Shown piece after piece: positions 8,861 to 18,270 of a stretch of DNA of 64,000 bases. A program made the translations under genes and the position numbers. How positions within the stretch are numbered: the first letter of the stretch is position 1; each line of letters starts with the position of its first letter. A model generated the notes under the pieces. It saw nothing but the letters and a program-made list of their open reading frames with translations. It did no database searches and was not told the DNA's origin. Where the stretch lies: assembly GCF_001544695.2 (NCBI RefSeq), contig NZ_FCOM02000034.1, positions 1 through 64,000 of the forward strand, read 5' to 3'. The stretch comes from Caballeronia arvi. Its GTDB lineage: Bacteria; Pseudomonadota; Gammaproteobacteria; Burkholderiales; Burkholderiaceae.

Positions 8861-9751
8861 TCAGGGCCGCAGCCCTTCGAGCGCTTCGCGCTGCGACGCC
8901 GCATCGGCGCGGCGGTTTCTCGACAGACGCGGATTGAACGCCGCGTGCAGGGCATCGCTCAGCAGATTGAGCGCCAGCACCGTCAGCGCGATCGCCGAGC
9001 CGGGCACCGCGATCATGTACCACGCGGTGCGCAGCGCTTCGCGCCCGGTGCCGACCATCGAGCCCCAGCTCACCACGTTCGGATCGCCGAGCCCGAGAAA
9101 CGACAGCGCCGCTTCGGAGAGCATCGCGTTGGCGACGAGCAGCGCCGTGGAAACGAGGATCGGCGTCAGCGCGTTCGGCAGGATCTCGATGAAGATCAGA
9201 TGCGCATCGCTCGCGCCGAGCGCCACGCTCGCGCGGACGAACTCGCGCTCGCGCAGCACGATGAACTCGCCGCGCGTCAGCCGCGCAATGCCCGGCCACG
9301 CGGTCACGCCGAGCGCGAACACGATCGTCGCGAGCGACGGCGTGAGAATCGCGACGAGGATGATGGCGAGCAGAAACGGCGGCACGGTCTGGAAGAACTC
9401 GGTGATCGCCATCAGCGCCTGATCGGTCACGCCGCCGAAGTAACCCGCGATACCGCCGATCAGCACGCCCAGCACGAGCGCGATGACCGCGACCGTCGCG
9501 CCCACGTACAGCGAGACGCGCGCGCCGTGGAACAGCCCGGCGAGCAGGTCGCGGCCCATCAGGTCGGTACCGAGCGGATACGCGTGATCGGCGCCGGGCC
9601 ATTGATACGGCGCGGCGACCATGTCGAGCGGATCGCCGGGAAAGAGCCCGTTGGCCGAGAGCGCTGCGGCGAGCGCCAGCGCGAGCAGGATCGCGCCGGC
9701 GAGCGCGGACGGCTGGCGCAGGAATTGGCGCAGGAAGTGGAGCAGTTTCAT
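8861..9751 (-). CDS. Peptide/opine-type ABC transporter permease, DppC family
   Basis: 296 aa. The start ATG at 9751 overlaps the stop of the upstream permease as ATGA, indicating translational coupling. There is one membrane segment at about residues 15-35, then the extracellular stretch HAYPLGTDLMGRDLLAGLFHG (the DppC hallmark GTD-x-x-GRD), then five more membrane segments. The cytoplasmic coupling loop reads FVRASVALGASDAHLIFIEILPN, the EAA-type motif that docks on the ATPase. It pairs with the DppB-type permease to form the channel of a binding-protein-dependent importer for peptides, opines or similar substrates. Confidence 0.9.
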   Translation of the reverse strand: MKLLHFLRQFLRQPSALAGAILLALALAAALSANGLFPGDPLDMVAAPYQWPGADHAYPLGTDLMGRDLLAGLFHGARVSLYVGATVAVIALVLGVLIGGIAGYFGGVTDQALMAITEFFQTVPPFLLAIILVAILTPSLATIVFALGVTAWPGIARLTRGEFIVLREREFVRASVALGASDAHLIFIEILPNALTPILVSTALLVANAMLSEAALSFLGLGDPNVVSWGSMVGTGREALRTAWYMIAVPGSAIALTVLALNLLSDALHAAFNPRLSRNRRADAASQREALEGLRP

Positions 9752-10740
9752 CGGTTCGATCTCGTGCGTGGATCGACGAGCCCGTAGAGCAGATCGACGA
9801 TCAGATTGAGCAGGACCACCAGAAAGGCCGAGAGCAGCAGCACGCCGACCAGCAGATTGACGTCGCGGCTCTTGATGGCTTCGAACGACAGTTGCCCGAG
9901 CCCCGGCCAGCCGAACACCGTCTCGACGATTACCGAGCCGCCGATCAGCGCGCTGCCCTGGAGGCCGAGCATCGTGAGCACGGGCAGCACGGCGTGGCGC
10001 AGCGCATGATGCGTCGTCACGTACCACGGCCGGCCGCCTTTGGCGCGCGCGGTGCGGATGAAGTCCTCCTGCAGCGTCTCGATCATCGAGGCCCGCGCGA
10101 GCCGCGCGAAGATGGCGACGTAATACAGCACGAGCGTCATGGCGGGCAGCACGAGATGGCGCAGATGATCGACGACGAGCGCGACGCCGCGATGCGCGAC
10201 GTTGGTGTCGGCGACGCCGCCGATCGGCAGCCATTCCAGATGCACGCCGAAGACCACGATCAGCATCAGCGCGGTCCAGAACATCGGCGCGGAATAGCCG
10301 ATGGTCGCGAGCGTGGACACGAGCGTATCGACGAGGCCGTGCGGGCGGCGCGCGGCGAGCACGCCGAGCAGCAGCCCGAGGCTCACGGAGACGGCGAGCG
10401 CCGTGCCGATCAGCGCGAGCGTGGCAGGCAGGCGCGCGAAGATCAGCGCCGCCACCGGCTCGCCGAAGCGAAACGAGAAGCCGAGATCGAGGCGGATCGC
10501 GTGCCCGACGTAGTGCAGCAACTGCCACGCGACGCCCTGATCCAGCCCGTATGCCGCGCGCAATTGCGCGACATATTGCGGCGACACGTTGCCGCTCTCG
10601 CTCGCGATGACATCGACGAGATCGCCAGGCATCAGCTTGAGCAGCACGAAATTGAGCACCGTAGTGCCGAGCAGCACGAGCACGAGCTGAATCAGCCTGT
10701 GCCCGATCCTGCGCCCCGCGAGCGCCGATGTGAGCCGCAT
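9748..10740 (-). CDS. Peptide/opine-type ABC transporter permease, DppB family
   Basis: 330 aa, ATG at 10740, five bases after the binding-protein stop, with AGAGG inside the end of that gene. DppB features are present: a first membrane helix with LIQLVLVLLGTTVLNFVLL, the periplasmic motif MPGD, YGLDQGVAWQLLHYV, RLPATLALIG, and the coupling loop FIRTARAKGGRPWYVTTHHALRHA (EAA motif) near residue 225. It ends with the ATGA overlap into the DppC-type gene. Confidence 0.9.
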   Translation of the reverse strand: MRLTSALAGRRIGHRLIQLVLVLLGTTVLNFVLLKLMPGDLVDVIASESGNVSPQYVAQLRAAYGLDQGVAWQLLHYVGHAIRLDLGFSFRFGEPVAALIFARLPATLALIGTALAVSVSLGLLLGVLAARRPHGLVDTLVSTLATIGYSAPMFWTALMLIVVFGVHLEWLPIGGVADTNVAHRGVALVVDHLRHLVLPAMTLVLYYVAIFARLARASMIETLQEDFIRTARAKGGRPWYVTTHHALRHAVLPVLTMLGLQGSALIGGSVIVETVFGWPGLGQLSFEAIKSRDVNLLVGVLLLSAFLVVLLNLIVDLLYGLVDPRTRSNR

Positions 10741-10745
10741 GACGA

Positions 10746-12461
10746 TCACGCCTCTTCGAACCAGACCCGCGCGAAATTCGCGCGCGAGTGGCTGGCGGTG
10801 TCGGTGACGTTGCGCAGGTTCTTCGCCCATACGCCGAACCAGCGGAACTCGAACAGATTGATGAGCGAGAGGTCGCGCTGCGCGATCTTCTGCAACTGGA
10901 CGTAGAGGTCGCGCCGTCTGGCCGGATCGGTTTCCGTCTGCGCCGCTTCGATCACGCGGTCCATTTCGGGGCTCGCGTAGCCCGAAGCGTTGAACCATGG
11001 CGTGCCGTTGGACGCCGCCTTCGACCAGTAATGCTGCTCGATGCCGATCTGTGGATCGAGACCGTCCGTGCCCCAGCTGCTGATGAGCTGAAAGTTGTAG
11101 TCGGTGAAGACGTTCTTGATCCAGGTCGGGAGATCCTGCCCGCGCAGATTCACGTCGATGCCCACGCGGCGCAGCGCCTGACGCACGAATTCGCCAGTGC
11201 GCCGGTAGTCGTCGCCATAGGGGATGAAATCGTGATCGAGTTTGAAGCGCCAGCCGTCCGCCTTCTTCGGGAAGCCGGCCTTGTCGAGCAATGCCTCGGC
11301 GCGCTTCGGATCGTAGGGATATTGCTGCGTATCCTGCGTATAGAACGCCTTCACCAGCGACGACTCCGGTCCCGTCGCGGGCACCGCATAGCCGCCCCAG
11401 ACGGTTTTGACCAGCACGTCGCGGTTGATCGCATGCGCGATGGCCTGACGCACTTCGAGCTTGCCGAGGATCGGATCGCGCAGATTCGGTTCGAGCCACA
11501 GCCACGCCGCGTAGCCGTTATAGCCTTCGCGCGAGACGACGAGACCGGGCAGCTTCGCGAGCCGGTCCGCATCGGCGAAAGTCACCGGGTTGCGCTCGCC
11601 GTATTGCGCCGCGCCGGTTTCGAGCGCGGTCGCGCGGCCCGAGACGTCCGGCGTGATCTTCCACGTGATGCGGTCGAGATACGGCTGGCCGGGCGCCCAG
11701 TATTTCTCGAAACGGTCGAGCACGATGCGGTCGCCGCGCGCCCATTCGGTGAACTTGAACGGACCCGTGCCGACCGGCTTGTTGTTGTACGGATTGTTGC
11801 GGATGTCCGTGTTCTCGTAGAGATGCTTCGGCAGGATCGGCGTGCCGAGCGAATCGAGAATGCCGAAAGTCGCGGGCGTCGATTTCGACAGATGCAGCAC
11901 GACCGTGTGCGCGTCCGGCGTGTCGATCTTCGTCAGGTATTGCAGCACGCGCCGCGACGCCGGGCTGATCTTCAGCCACACTTCCTCGGCGGAGAATTTC
12001 ACGTCGGCGGAAGTGAAGGGCTGGCCGTCGTGCCACAACGCGTTGCGGCGCAGCTTGAAGGTCCATGCAAGGCCGTCCTGCGAAACGTTCCAGCTTTCCG
12101 CGAGTTGCGGACGCGGCCTCAGGTCCGGGCCGTACTCGACGAGACCATCGAAGACCTTGCTCGCCACCGCGCCGATCATCGTCGCGGAGTTGACGAAGAA
12201 TGCGAGCGTTGGCGGTTCCGGATGGATGACCGCCGTGAGCGTGCCGCCGCGCTTCGCGCCGTTGAGCGTGATCGGGGTCGTTTCGATCGCGGCCCACGCG
12301 TTGCCCGTGAACATGAACGGCGTCGCCGCGCCGGCGAGCAGCGCGCCTGCGCCCTTGAGCAGTCTGCGCCGTTTCAGATCGGCCACTGCGGCGCCCAGCG
12401 GATCATCGCGGAACAGGAGCGGCGAGGTTGAGGTCGGCTGCGGCTTGCTCTTGAAAGTCAC
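10746..12461 (-). CDS. ABC transporter substrate-binding protein, family 5 (DppA/OppA type)
   Basis: 571 aa starting at a GTG at 12461, with AAGGA eight bases upstream; it overlaps the 3' end of the ATPase gene by 59 nt. Residues 31-58 carry a twin-arginine signal (KRRRLLKGAGALLAG) ending near NAWA. The mature part has the family-5 order: GGTLTAVIHPEPPTLAFF, FDGLVEYGPDLRPRPQLAESW, LRRNALWHDGQPFTSADVKFS, NNKPVGTGPFKF, and the late VRQAIAHAINRDVL. It binds the transported peptide-like or opine-like ligand in the periplasm. A Tat signal suggests export of the folded protein. Confidence 0.9.
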   Translation of the reverse strand: MTFKSKPQPTSTSPLLFRDDPLGAAVADLKRRRLLKGAGALLAGAATPFMFTGNAWAAIETTPITLNGAKRGGTLTAVIHPEPPTLAFFVNSATMIGAVASKVFDGLVEYGPDLRPRPQLAESWNVSQDGLAWTFKLRRNALWHDGQPFTSADVKFSAEEVWLKISPASRRVLQYLTKIDTPDAHTVVLHLSKSTPATFGILDSLGTPILPKHLYENTDIRNNPYNNKPVGTGPFKFTEWARGDRIVLDRFEKYWAPGQPYLDRITWKITPDVSGRATALETGAAQYGERNPVTFADADRLAKLPGLVVSREGYNGYAAWLWLEPNLRDPILGKLEVRQAIAHAINRDVLVKTVWGGYAVPATGPESSLVKAFYTQDTQQYPYDPKRAEALLDKAGFPKKADGWRFKLDHDFIPYGDDYRRTGEFVRQALRRVGIDVNLRGQDLPTWIKNVFTDYNFQLISSWGTDGLDPQIGIEQHYWSKAASNGTPWFNASGYASPEMDRVIEAAQTETDPARRRDLYVQLQKIAQRDLSLINLFEFRWFGVWAKNLRNVTDTASHSRANFARVWFEEA

Positions 12462-14103
12462 GATCAGTTTTCCTTGTGTCGGATGAGAATGGCGCGTGCG
12501 ACGACGGCACCGCGTCGATCAGCGCGCGCGTGTAGATGTGTTGCGGCGAAGTCCAGATGGCGGCGTGATCCCCGCTTTCGACGATGCGTCCCGCCTGCAT
12601 CACCAGCACGCGATCGGCGATATAGCGGACCACCGAAAGATCGTGCGAGATGAAAAGCAGCGCGAGGCCGAGTTCGTGCTTGAGATCGGCGAGGAGATCG
12701 AGAATCTGCGCCTGAATGGAGACATCGAGCGCGGAGACGGGCTCGTCGCAGATGACGAGCTCCGGCCTCAGCACCAGCGCGCGCGCGATGCCGATGCGTT
12801 GCCGCTGCCCGCCCGAAAACTCGTGCGGATAGCGGCGCAGCGACGACTCCGGCAGGCCGACCGCGTCGACGATGCGGCGCATCCTGTCGTGCCGTTCGCG
12901 CCGGCTCGACACGCCGTGAATGGCCAGCGCATGACCGAGCGTGCGTTCGACGGTATGACGCGGATTGAGCGAGCCGTACGGATCCTGAAAAATCATCTGC
13001 ACGCGCCGGCGATACGGACGCAACGCGCGCCGTCCGAGACGCGTGACGTCCTCGCCATCGAACACGATGCGGCCGTCCGTTGGCTCGACGAGCCGCGTGA
13101 GCGCGCGCGAAAGCGATGACTTGCCGCATCCCGATTCGCCGACGAGTCCCACGGTCTCGCCCGCGCGAATCTCGAAGTTGACGCCGTCCACGGCGCGCAC
13201 GCCGTGATAATCGACGCGCACGTCGCGGGCTTCCAGCAGCACGCGCGCGGGCGCGTTGGCAGTTGGCCGTGGCGCGACGCGCGGCGCGTGCGTGAGTCGC
13301 GCATCGCGGTAATGCAGACCCGCGCCGAAGTGCAGCGAGGCGCCGAGCAGCGCGCGCGTGTACGGCTGCGAAGGCTTGGTGAAGAGTTGCCTGTTCGACG
13401 CTTCCTCGACTTTCGCGCCGTCCTTCATCACGACGACGCGATCCGCCCAGCGCCCGACCACACCGAGATCGTGCGTGATGAGCAGCACGGCCATCGACAG
13501 TTCGCGCCGCAGCCGGTCGATCAGTTCGAGAATCTGCGCCTGGATGGTGACGTCGAGCGCGGTGGTCGGTTCGTCGGCGATCAGCAGGCCGGGCCGGCAC
13601 GCGACCGCGATGGCGATCATCACGCGTTGCCGCTGCCCGCCCGACAGTTGATGCGGATAGTGCGTAAAGCGCCGTTGCGGTTCGGGCAGGCGCACGAGTT
13701 CGAGCAGTTCGAGCGCTTCCTTGCGCGCGCTGTGCGACGACATCGGCCGATGCAGCGTCAACGCTTCCGCGACCTGTCTGCCGATGGGCTGAAGCGGGTT
13801 CAGCGAGGTCATCGGCTCCTGAAAGATCATGCTGATGCGGTTGCCGCGCAGCGCGCTCCATTCACGCTCGCTTTGCCCGAGAAGCGATTTGTCTTCGAAG
13901 CGGATCGCGCCTTGCACGCGCGCTTGGCCGGGCAGCAGGCCCATCGTCGCGAGGGCGATGGTGGATTTCCCGCTGCCGGATTCGCCGACGAGCGCGACGA
14001 TCTCGCCGCGCGCGATCGTCAGATCGAAGGGACGAACCGCAGCCTGTCCGCCGAAAGACACGCTCAACTGGTCGATCCGGAGCAGGGGCGTCGCGGCGCT
14101 CAT
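12403..14103 (-). CDS. Fused double ATP-binding protein of a peptide/opine-type ABC importer (DppD-DppF)
   Basis: 566 aa, ATG at 14103 overlapping the stop of the monooxygenase gene as ATGA. Two complete nucleotide-binding domains lie in one chain. The first (about 1-265) has Walker A GESGSGKS, the signature LSGGQRQR and Walker [13 protein letters not shown]. The second (about 300-545) has Walker [10 protein letters not shown]-loop [18 protein letters not shown] and [11 protein letters not shown]. Separate DppD and DppF subunits are usual; fused forms such as GsiA and YejF exist. Both sites look catalytically competent. It drives the permease pair encoded downstream. Confidence 0.92.
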   Translation of the reverse strand: MSAATPLLRIDQLSVSFGGQAAVRPFDLTIARGEIVALVGESGSGKSTIALATMGLLPGQARVQGAIRFEDKSLLGQSEREWSALRGNRISMIFQEPMTSLNPLQPIGRQVAEALTLHRPMSSHSARKEALELLELVRLPEPQRRFTHYPHQLSGGQRQRVMIAIAVACRPGLLIADEPTTALDVTIQAQILELIDRLRRELSMAVLLITHDLGVVGRWADRVVVMKDGAKVEEASNRQLFTKPSQPYTRALLGASLHFGAGLHYRDARLTHAPRVAPRPTANAPARVLLEARDVRVDYHGVRAVDGVNFEIRAGETVGLVGESGCGKSSLSRALTRLVEPTDGRIVFDGEDVTRLGRRALRPYRRRVQMIFQDPYGSLNPRHTVERTLGHALAIHGVSSRRERHDRMRRIVDAVGLPESSLRRYPHEFSGGQRQRIGIARALVLRPELVICDEPVSALDVSIQAQILDLLADLKHELGLALLFISHDLSVVRYIADRVLVMQAGRIVESGDHAAIWTSPQHIYTRALIDAVPSSHAPFSSDTRKTDRDFQEQAAADLNLAAPVPR

Positions 14104-15485
14104 GTCGCCTGCCCGGAAAGATCGCGGAATGCGGCGCCGGTGTGACGCGCCCCGAGCCGCGCGCCGCCGCCGAAGAGCTTCTCGCGCAGCGTGCCTTCTG
14201 CATACGCCGTCTTGTAGATGCCCCGCGACTGCAATTCGGGAATGACCAGATCGATGAAATCCTCGTAGCTTTCCGGCGTCACCGTGCGTGTGAGGTTGAA
14301 GCCGTCGATGCCCGCTTCGTCGACCCAGGATTGCAGCGCATCGGCGACCTGAACGGCATCGCCGACGATCGTCGTGTAGCGTCCGCCCAGTTGCATCTGA
14401 TCGAGCAGATGGCGCACGGTGACCCCGCGCTTGCCGTCGGTCACGCGCTGCACCGACGATTCGATGCCGCACCCCTTGTGGCCGCCGGGCGGCGCGAGTT
14501 CGTCATCGGGCGCGTAGGTCGAATAGTCGATGCCGCTGCCCGCCGCGAAGTGCGCCAGTCCCGCTTCGGGGCTGGCGTACCGTGCGTATTCGGCGAACTT
14601 CTCTTCGGCTTCGCGCTGCGTGCGGCCGACCACGACGGTGATGCCCATGATGATCTTCAGGTCGCCCGGCGCGCGCCCGGCTTCGACGGCTTGCGCGCGC
14701 AGCGCATTGACGAGCTTGCGCGTGCCTTCCTTGCTCTGGCTCGACACGAACACGCATTCGGCGTGACGCACGGCGAACGCCTGGCCGCGCCCCGACGATC
14801 CCGCCTGGAACAGCACCGGCGTGCGCTGCGGCGAAGGCTCGCACAGGTGATAGCCTTCGACGTCGTAATAGCGCCCGTGATGATGCAGCTTGCGGACTTT
14901 CGATGGATCGGCGAATACGCGTCCTGCGCGGTCGCGCAGCACCGCGTCGTCCTGCCAGCTTCCTTCCCATAGCTTGTAGAGCACGTCGAGATATTCGTCG
15001 GCGCGCTCGTAGCGCTCGTCATGCGCGATCATTTCGGTGCTGCCCATCGCGCGCGCGGCGCTGTCGAGATAGCCCGTCACGATGTTCCAGCCGATGCGGC
15101 CTTCGGTCAGATGATCGAGCGTGGAGAAGCGCCGCGCGAGCAGATAGGGCGCCTCGTACGTCAGATTCACCGTGATGCCGAAGCCCAGGTTCCGCGTGGC
15201 GGCGGCCATCGCGGAGACGAGCATCATCGGATCGTTGACGGGCAACTGCACCGATTCCTTCAGCGTGACATCGACCGATCGCCCATAGATGTCGTACACG
15301 CCGACGATATCCGCGATGAACAGCCCGTCGAACAGGCCGCGCTCCAGCAGCTTCGCGAGATCGGTCCAGTACGAGAGCTTTCGATAGTCCGTCGAACGAT
15401 CGCGCGGATGAGTCCAGAGGCCATGATTGATATGGCCGACGCAGTTCATGTTGAACGCGTTCAGAATGATTTGCTTCTTGCTCAT
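14100..15485 (-). CDS. LLM-class FMN-dependent monooxygenase (NtaA/SnaA/DszA/DmoA family)
   Basis: 461 aa, ATG at 15485. It is a luciferase-like TIM barrel of the nitrilotriacetate-monooxygenase family: LNAFNMNCVGHINHGLWTH at the N terminus, LFDGLFIADIVGVYD, then TEGRIGWNIVTGYLDSAARAMG near residue 140, VLFQAGSSGRGQAFAVRHAE near 225, and the C-terminal GFNLTRTVTPESYEDFIDLVIPELQSRG. Members use FMNH2 from a separate reductase to oxidise sulfur or nitrogen organics such as dimethyl sulfide, dibenzothiophene sulfone or NTA. Its neighbours (two SfnB/DszC-like flavoproteins and an importer) favour an organosulfur substrate. It is coupled to the ABC ATPase gene by a 4-nt overlap. Confidence 0.88.
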   Translation of the reverse strand: MSKKQIILNAFNMNCVGHINHGLWTHPRDRSTDYRKLSYWTDLAKLLERGLFDGLFIADIVGVYDIYGRSVDVTLKESVQLPVNDPMMLVSAMAAATRNLGFGITVNLTYEAPYLLARRFSTLDHLTEGRIGWNIVTGYLDSAARAMGSTEMIAHDERYERADEYLDVLYKLWEGSWQDDAVLRDRAGRVFADPSKVRKLHHHGRYYDVEGYHLCEPSPQRTPVLFQAGSSGRGQAFAVRHAECVFVSSQSKEGTRKLVNALRAQAVEAGRAPGDLKIIMGITVVVGRTQREAEEKFAEYARYASPEAGLAHFAAGSGIDYSTYAPDDELAPPGGHKGCGIESSVQRVTDGKRGVTVRHLLDQMQLGGRYTTIVGDAVQVADALQSWVDEAGIDGFNLTRTVTPESYEDFIDLVIPELQSRGIYKTAYAEGTLREKLFGGGARLGARHTGAAFRDLSGQAT

Positions 15486-15533
15486 GGAAAGGGGCGTGTG
15501 GCGAACGAAAGGAAAATCGCGCGGGCGCGCGCT

Positions 15534-16778
15534 TCAGGCCACGCCGATGCGCCATTGCCCCGGCGGCAGCGTGCCGTTCACGGCGAAATCGCCGACGATG
15601 CGGTCCTTGTAGATGCGCGGGTTATGCGAGGCGATGGTGCGCGCGTTGCGCCAGTAGCGGTCGAGTCCGGAGGCGCGCAGCGTCGCGGAAGCGCCGAGCG
15701 CGTCGAACACGTTCGCGCTCGCATCGAGAATGAGTTGCGAGGCGACCGTCTGCGCCTGCCAGATTTCGATTTCGGTTTCCGCGATGACGGCGAGCGCGTC
15801 GGGCGTGTCGAACGACATCACCGCGCGTTCGAGCGCGCGCGCCGCCTGCGCGACGATCGCGCCTGCGGTCCATGCGTGCGCGCGGGCGCGGCCGACCACC
15901 TGCAACAGTTGCGGGTCGTCGGCGGCACGCGTGCTCACCGCGTGGCTGTAGCTGCGCTTGCGCGTGGCGATGGCGGTGGCGGCATCGCTCGCCACGGCGC
16001 GGCCGATGCCCGCGAGCGTCGCCAGATGCACGAGCTGATAGAACGCCTCGGAGTAGGGGAACGGCGCGCGGCCCGCGACGATCTCGCGTTCATCGATCTT
16101 CACATCGTTGAAGCGGCTCGTGCCGCTCGCGGTGAGCCTTTGCCCCATGCCGTCCCAGTCGTCGATCACTTCGACGCCGTCGGCATGACGATCGACGGTG
16201 ACGGAAACGGCTTCGTCGTTCGCGTCCGTCGCGCCGACGTGGATCCAGTCGGCGAAGAGCGACCCGGTCGTATAGAACTTCGTGCCGTTCAGATGCCAGC
16301 CGCTCGCGTTGCGCGTGAGACGCGTCGCGAACTGGCTTCGCGGCGCTTCACCGGTTTCGGACCACGCCGCGCCGACGATATCGCCTTTGCCGAGCCGCGC
16401 GAGCCATCGTTCGCGCCGTTCGGCGGGGCTTTCCAGCGCGTGCTCGGTGAAGCCGAAATGCGCGCGCAGTGCCTGCGTGATATTCGAATCGGCTTCCGAT
16501 AATTCGATCAGCAGTTCGAACAGTTCGACGAGCCGGATGCCTTTGCCGCCATGCTCGCGCGGCACGCGTAAGGACGTGAAGCCGGCGTCGCGCAGCCAGC
16601 CGATTTCATCGGCGGGAAGGCGGCGTTCGAGTTCGCGCGCGACGCTCTGTGCGCGGATGCGTGCGAACACGGGCCGAAAGCGCGCGGCGAGCGCGGCATA
16701 GTTTTCCGTGGGACCGGAGCCCCAGGCAGGGCCGACGACTGCATCGGAAGGCAGAGGTGCATTGCGATCGAAAGGCAT
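15534..16778 (-). CDS. SfnB-like acyl-CoA-dehydrogenase-family sulfur acquisition oxidoreductase
   Basis: 414 aa, ATG at 16778; first gene of the minus-strand cluster, 48 bp before the LLM monooxygenase. The acyl-CoA dehydrogenase fold is seen from TSLRVPREHGGKGI through GTKFYTTGSLFADWIHV and IDDWDGMGQRLTASGTS to GLDRYWRNARTIASHNP, matching the SfnB/DszC-like branch. In SfnB-containing loci these proteins help release sulfite from sulfones or sulfonates under sulfate limitation. It resembles the gene at 7585 but has its own N-terminal extension of about 20 residues. The exact substrate is not deducible. Confidence 0.82.
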   Translation of the reverse strand: MPFDRNAPLPSDAVVGPAWGSGPTENYAALAARFRPVFARIRAQSVARELERRLPADEIGWLRDAGFTSLRVPREHGGKGIRLVELFELLIELSEADSNITQALRAHFGFTEHALESPAERRERWLARLGKGDIVGAAWSETGEAPRSQFATRLTRNASGWHLNGTKFYTTGSLFADWIHVGATDANDEAVSVTVDRHADGVEVIDDWDGMGQRLTASGTSRFNDVKIDEREIVAGRAPFPYSEAFYQLVHLATLAGIGRAVASDAATAIATRKRSYSHAVSTRAADDPQLLQVVGRARAHAWTAGAIVAQAARALERAVMSFDTPDALAVIAETEIEIWQAQTVASQLILDASANVFDALGASATLRASGLDRYWRNARTIASHNPRIYKDRIVGDFAVNGTLPPGQWRIGVA

Positions 16779-16791
16779 GGTGCGTGGGCGT

Positions 16792-16825
16792 CATTCGTTA
16801 AAGCGTTGATTATCTGCAACGAATG
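16792..16825 (-). promoter_or_regulatory. Inverted repeat upstream of the monooxygenase/ABC cluster
   Basis: CATTCGTT (16792-16799) and AACGAATG (16818-16825) form a perfect 8-bp inverted repeat with an 18-nt spacer, 14 bp upstream of the first gene's start codon. A nested AGCGTTG/CAACGCT dyad overlaps it. This could be an operator or a transcript hairpin; the regulator is unknown. Confidence 0.4.
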
Positions 16826-16922
16826 CGCCAACGCTAAACGATGAATTCTCAGAAGCTAAGGCGAAAATTCATCGCTTGCGTCTACGACTGGCCCAATGCT
16901 CGGCAATGCCGGGATGCGTCAA

Positions 16923-18233
16923 CTAACGCACGTTCGCCCGGACTGGCTGTGCGTCGATGTTGCTTCGAGGGCGCGCGCGCAGTACGGCTGCGAGAAGCAG
17001 CGCGCCGAGCACGAGTCCGCCTGCCACAACGAACAGCGCCGTATCGGTGCGCCCTGTGAGGTCTTTCAGATAGCCGATCATATAGGGCGAAACGAAGCCC
17101 GCAAGATTGCCGATCGAGTTGATCATTGCAATGCCGGCCGCCGCCGTCACGCCGGTGAGGAACGCGGTCGGCAAGCTCCAGAAGAGCGCCGGGATCGACA
17201 GCACGCCCATGTTCGCGATGCACAATGCGATCACGCCGAGGACAGGCTGGTTCTGCCAGAGCACGCAAAGCAGGAAGCCGATCGCCGCCATCGAAAACGC
17301 CACGATCAGATGCCATTTGCGTTCATTGTGACGGTCCGCGCTGAAGCCGAACACGAGCATGCTGATGATCGCGCATACACCCGGAATCGCGGTCATCACG
17401 CCGATGGTGAACGCATCCGTCACGCCCATCTTCTGCACGAGCGTCGGCATCCAGAAGCTGATCGCGTAGAGCCCCATGTTGTAGACGAAGTAGATCACGA
17501 CGAGCGCCCAAATCCGCGAATTCGTCAGGAGTCCGGCAAGGCCGTGCGAGAGCTTGTCGCGGTTCTCGGCGGCGAGCACACTCGTCAGGTGAGCTTTCTC
17601 CGGCTCCGACAGCCACGTGACGCGACGAATGTCCTCGCTCATGCGGAAGAAGATGTAGATGCCGAGCAGCACGGTTGGAATCCCTTCGACGAGAATCAGC
17701 CATTGCCAGCCGCGCAGACCGCCCAGTCCCGACATGAAGCGCAGGATCGACCCGGAGACCAACCCGCCGATCACACCCGACGACGCCAGCGCGATGTAGA
17801 ACACGCCCCATGCGCGGCCGCGTCGCGCGGCGGGATACCACTGGCTCATGTAGTAGATGGCGCCCGGAATGAAGCCCGCTTCGGCGAGCCCGAGCAAAAA
17901 GCGCATGACATAGAACTGCGTGGGCGTGCGGATGAAGATCGTCGCGCAGGAGAGCAGGCCCCACGTCACCATGATGCGCGAGATCCAGCGCCGCGCGCCC
18001 ACTTTATGCAGGATCACGTTGCTCGGCACTTCGAGCAGGAAGTAGCCGAGAAAGAAAATGCCGGCGCCGAAGCCATAAACGGCGTCGCTGAACTGCAGGT
18101 CGCTCGCCATCTGCAGCTTGGCAAAACCCACGTTCACACGGTTGAGGTAAGAAAAGAAAAATCCGAGCATCAGGACGGGCAATATCCGCACGGATACTTT
18201 CCTGAAGAGCGAGTTTTCGTCGATGGTCTGCAT
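16923..18233 (-). CDS. MFS transporter, anion:cation symporter (ACS) family
   Basis: 436 aa from the ATG at 18233, which has AGGAG six bases upstream. Twelve membrane segments are readable. The first loop reads LNRVNVGFAKLQM, and motif A-like features with HKVGARRWISRIM near residue 80 and AEAGFIPGAIYYMSQWYP near 110 are typical of ACS-family carboxylate or sugar-acid/H+ symporters (phthalate, tartrate and galactarate types). It is last in the five-gene operon with two lactonase-type hydrolases, so a sugar acid or lactone is a plausible substrate. Confidence 0.88.
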   Translation of the reverse strand: MQTIDENSLFRKVSVRILPVLMLGFFFSYLNRVNVGFAKLQMASDLQFSDAVYGFGAGIFFLGYFLLEVPSNVILHKVGARRWISRIMVTWGLLSCATIFIRTPTQFYVMRFLLGLAEAGFIPGAIYYMSQWYPAARRGRAWGVFYIALASSGVIGGLVSGSILRFMSGLGGLRGWQWLILVEGIPTVLLGIYIFFRMSEDIRRVTWLSEPEKAHLTSVLAAENRDKLSHGLAGLLTNSRIWALVVIYFVYNMGLYAISFWMPTLVQKMGVTDAFTIGVMTAIPGVCAIISMLVFGFSADRHNERKWHLIVAFSMAAIGFLLCVLWQNQPVLGVIALCIANMGVLSIPALFWSLPTAFLTGVTAAAGIAMINSIGNLAGFVSPYMIGYLKDLTGRTDTALFVVAGGLVLGALLLAAVLRARPRSNIDAQPVRANVR

Positions 18234-18270
18234 GCCTGTCTCCTGATAATTTTGTACGTTCGATGCAGTG

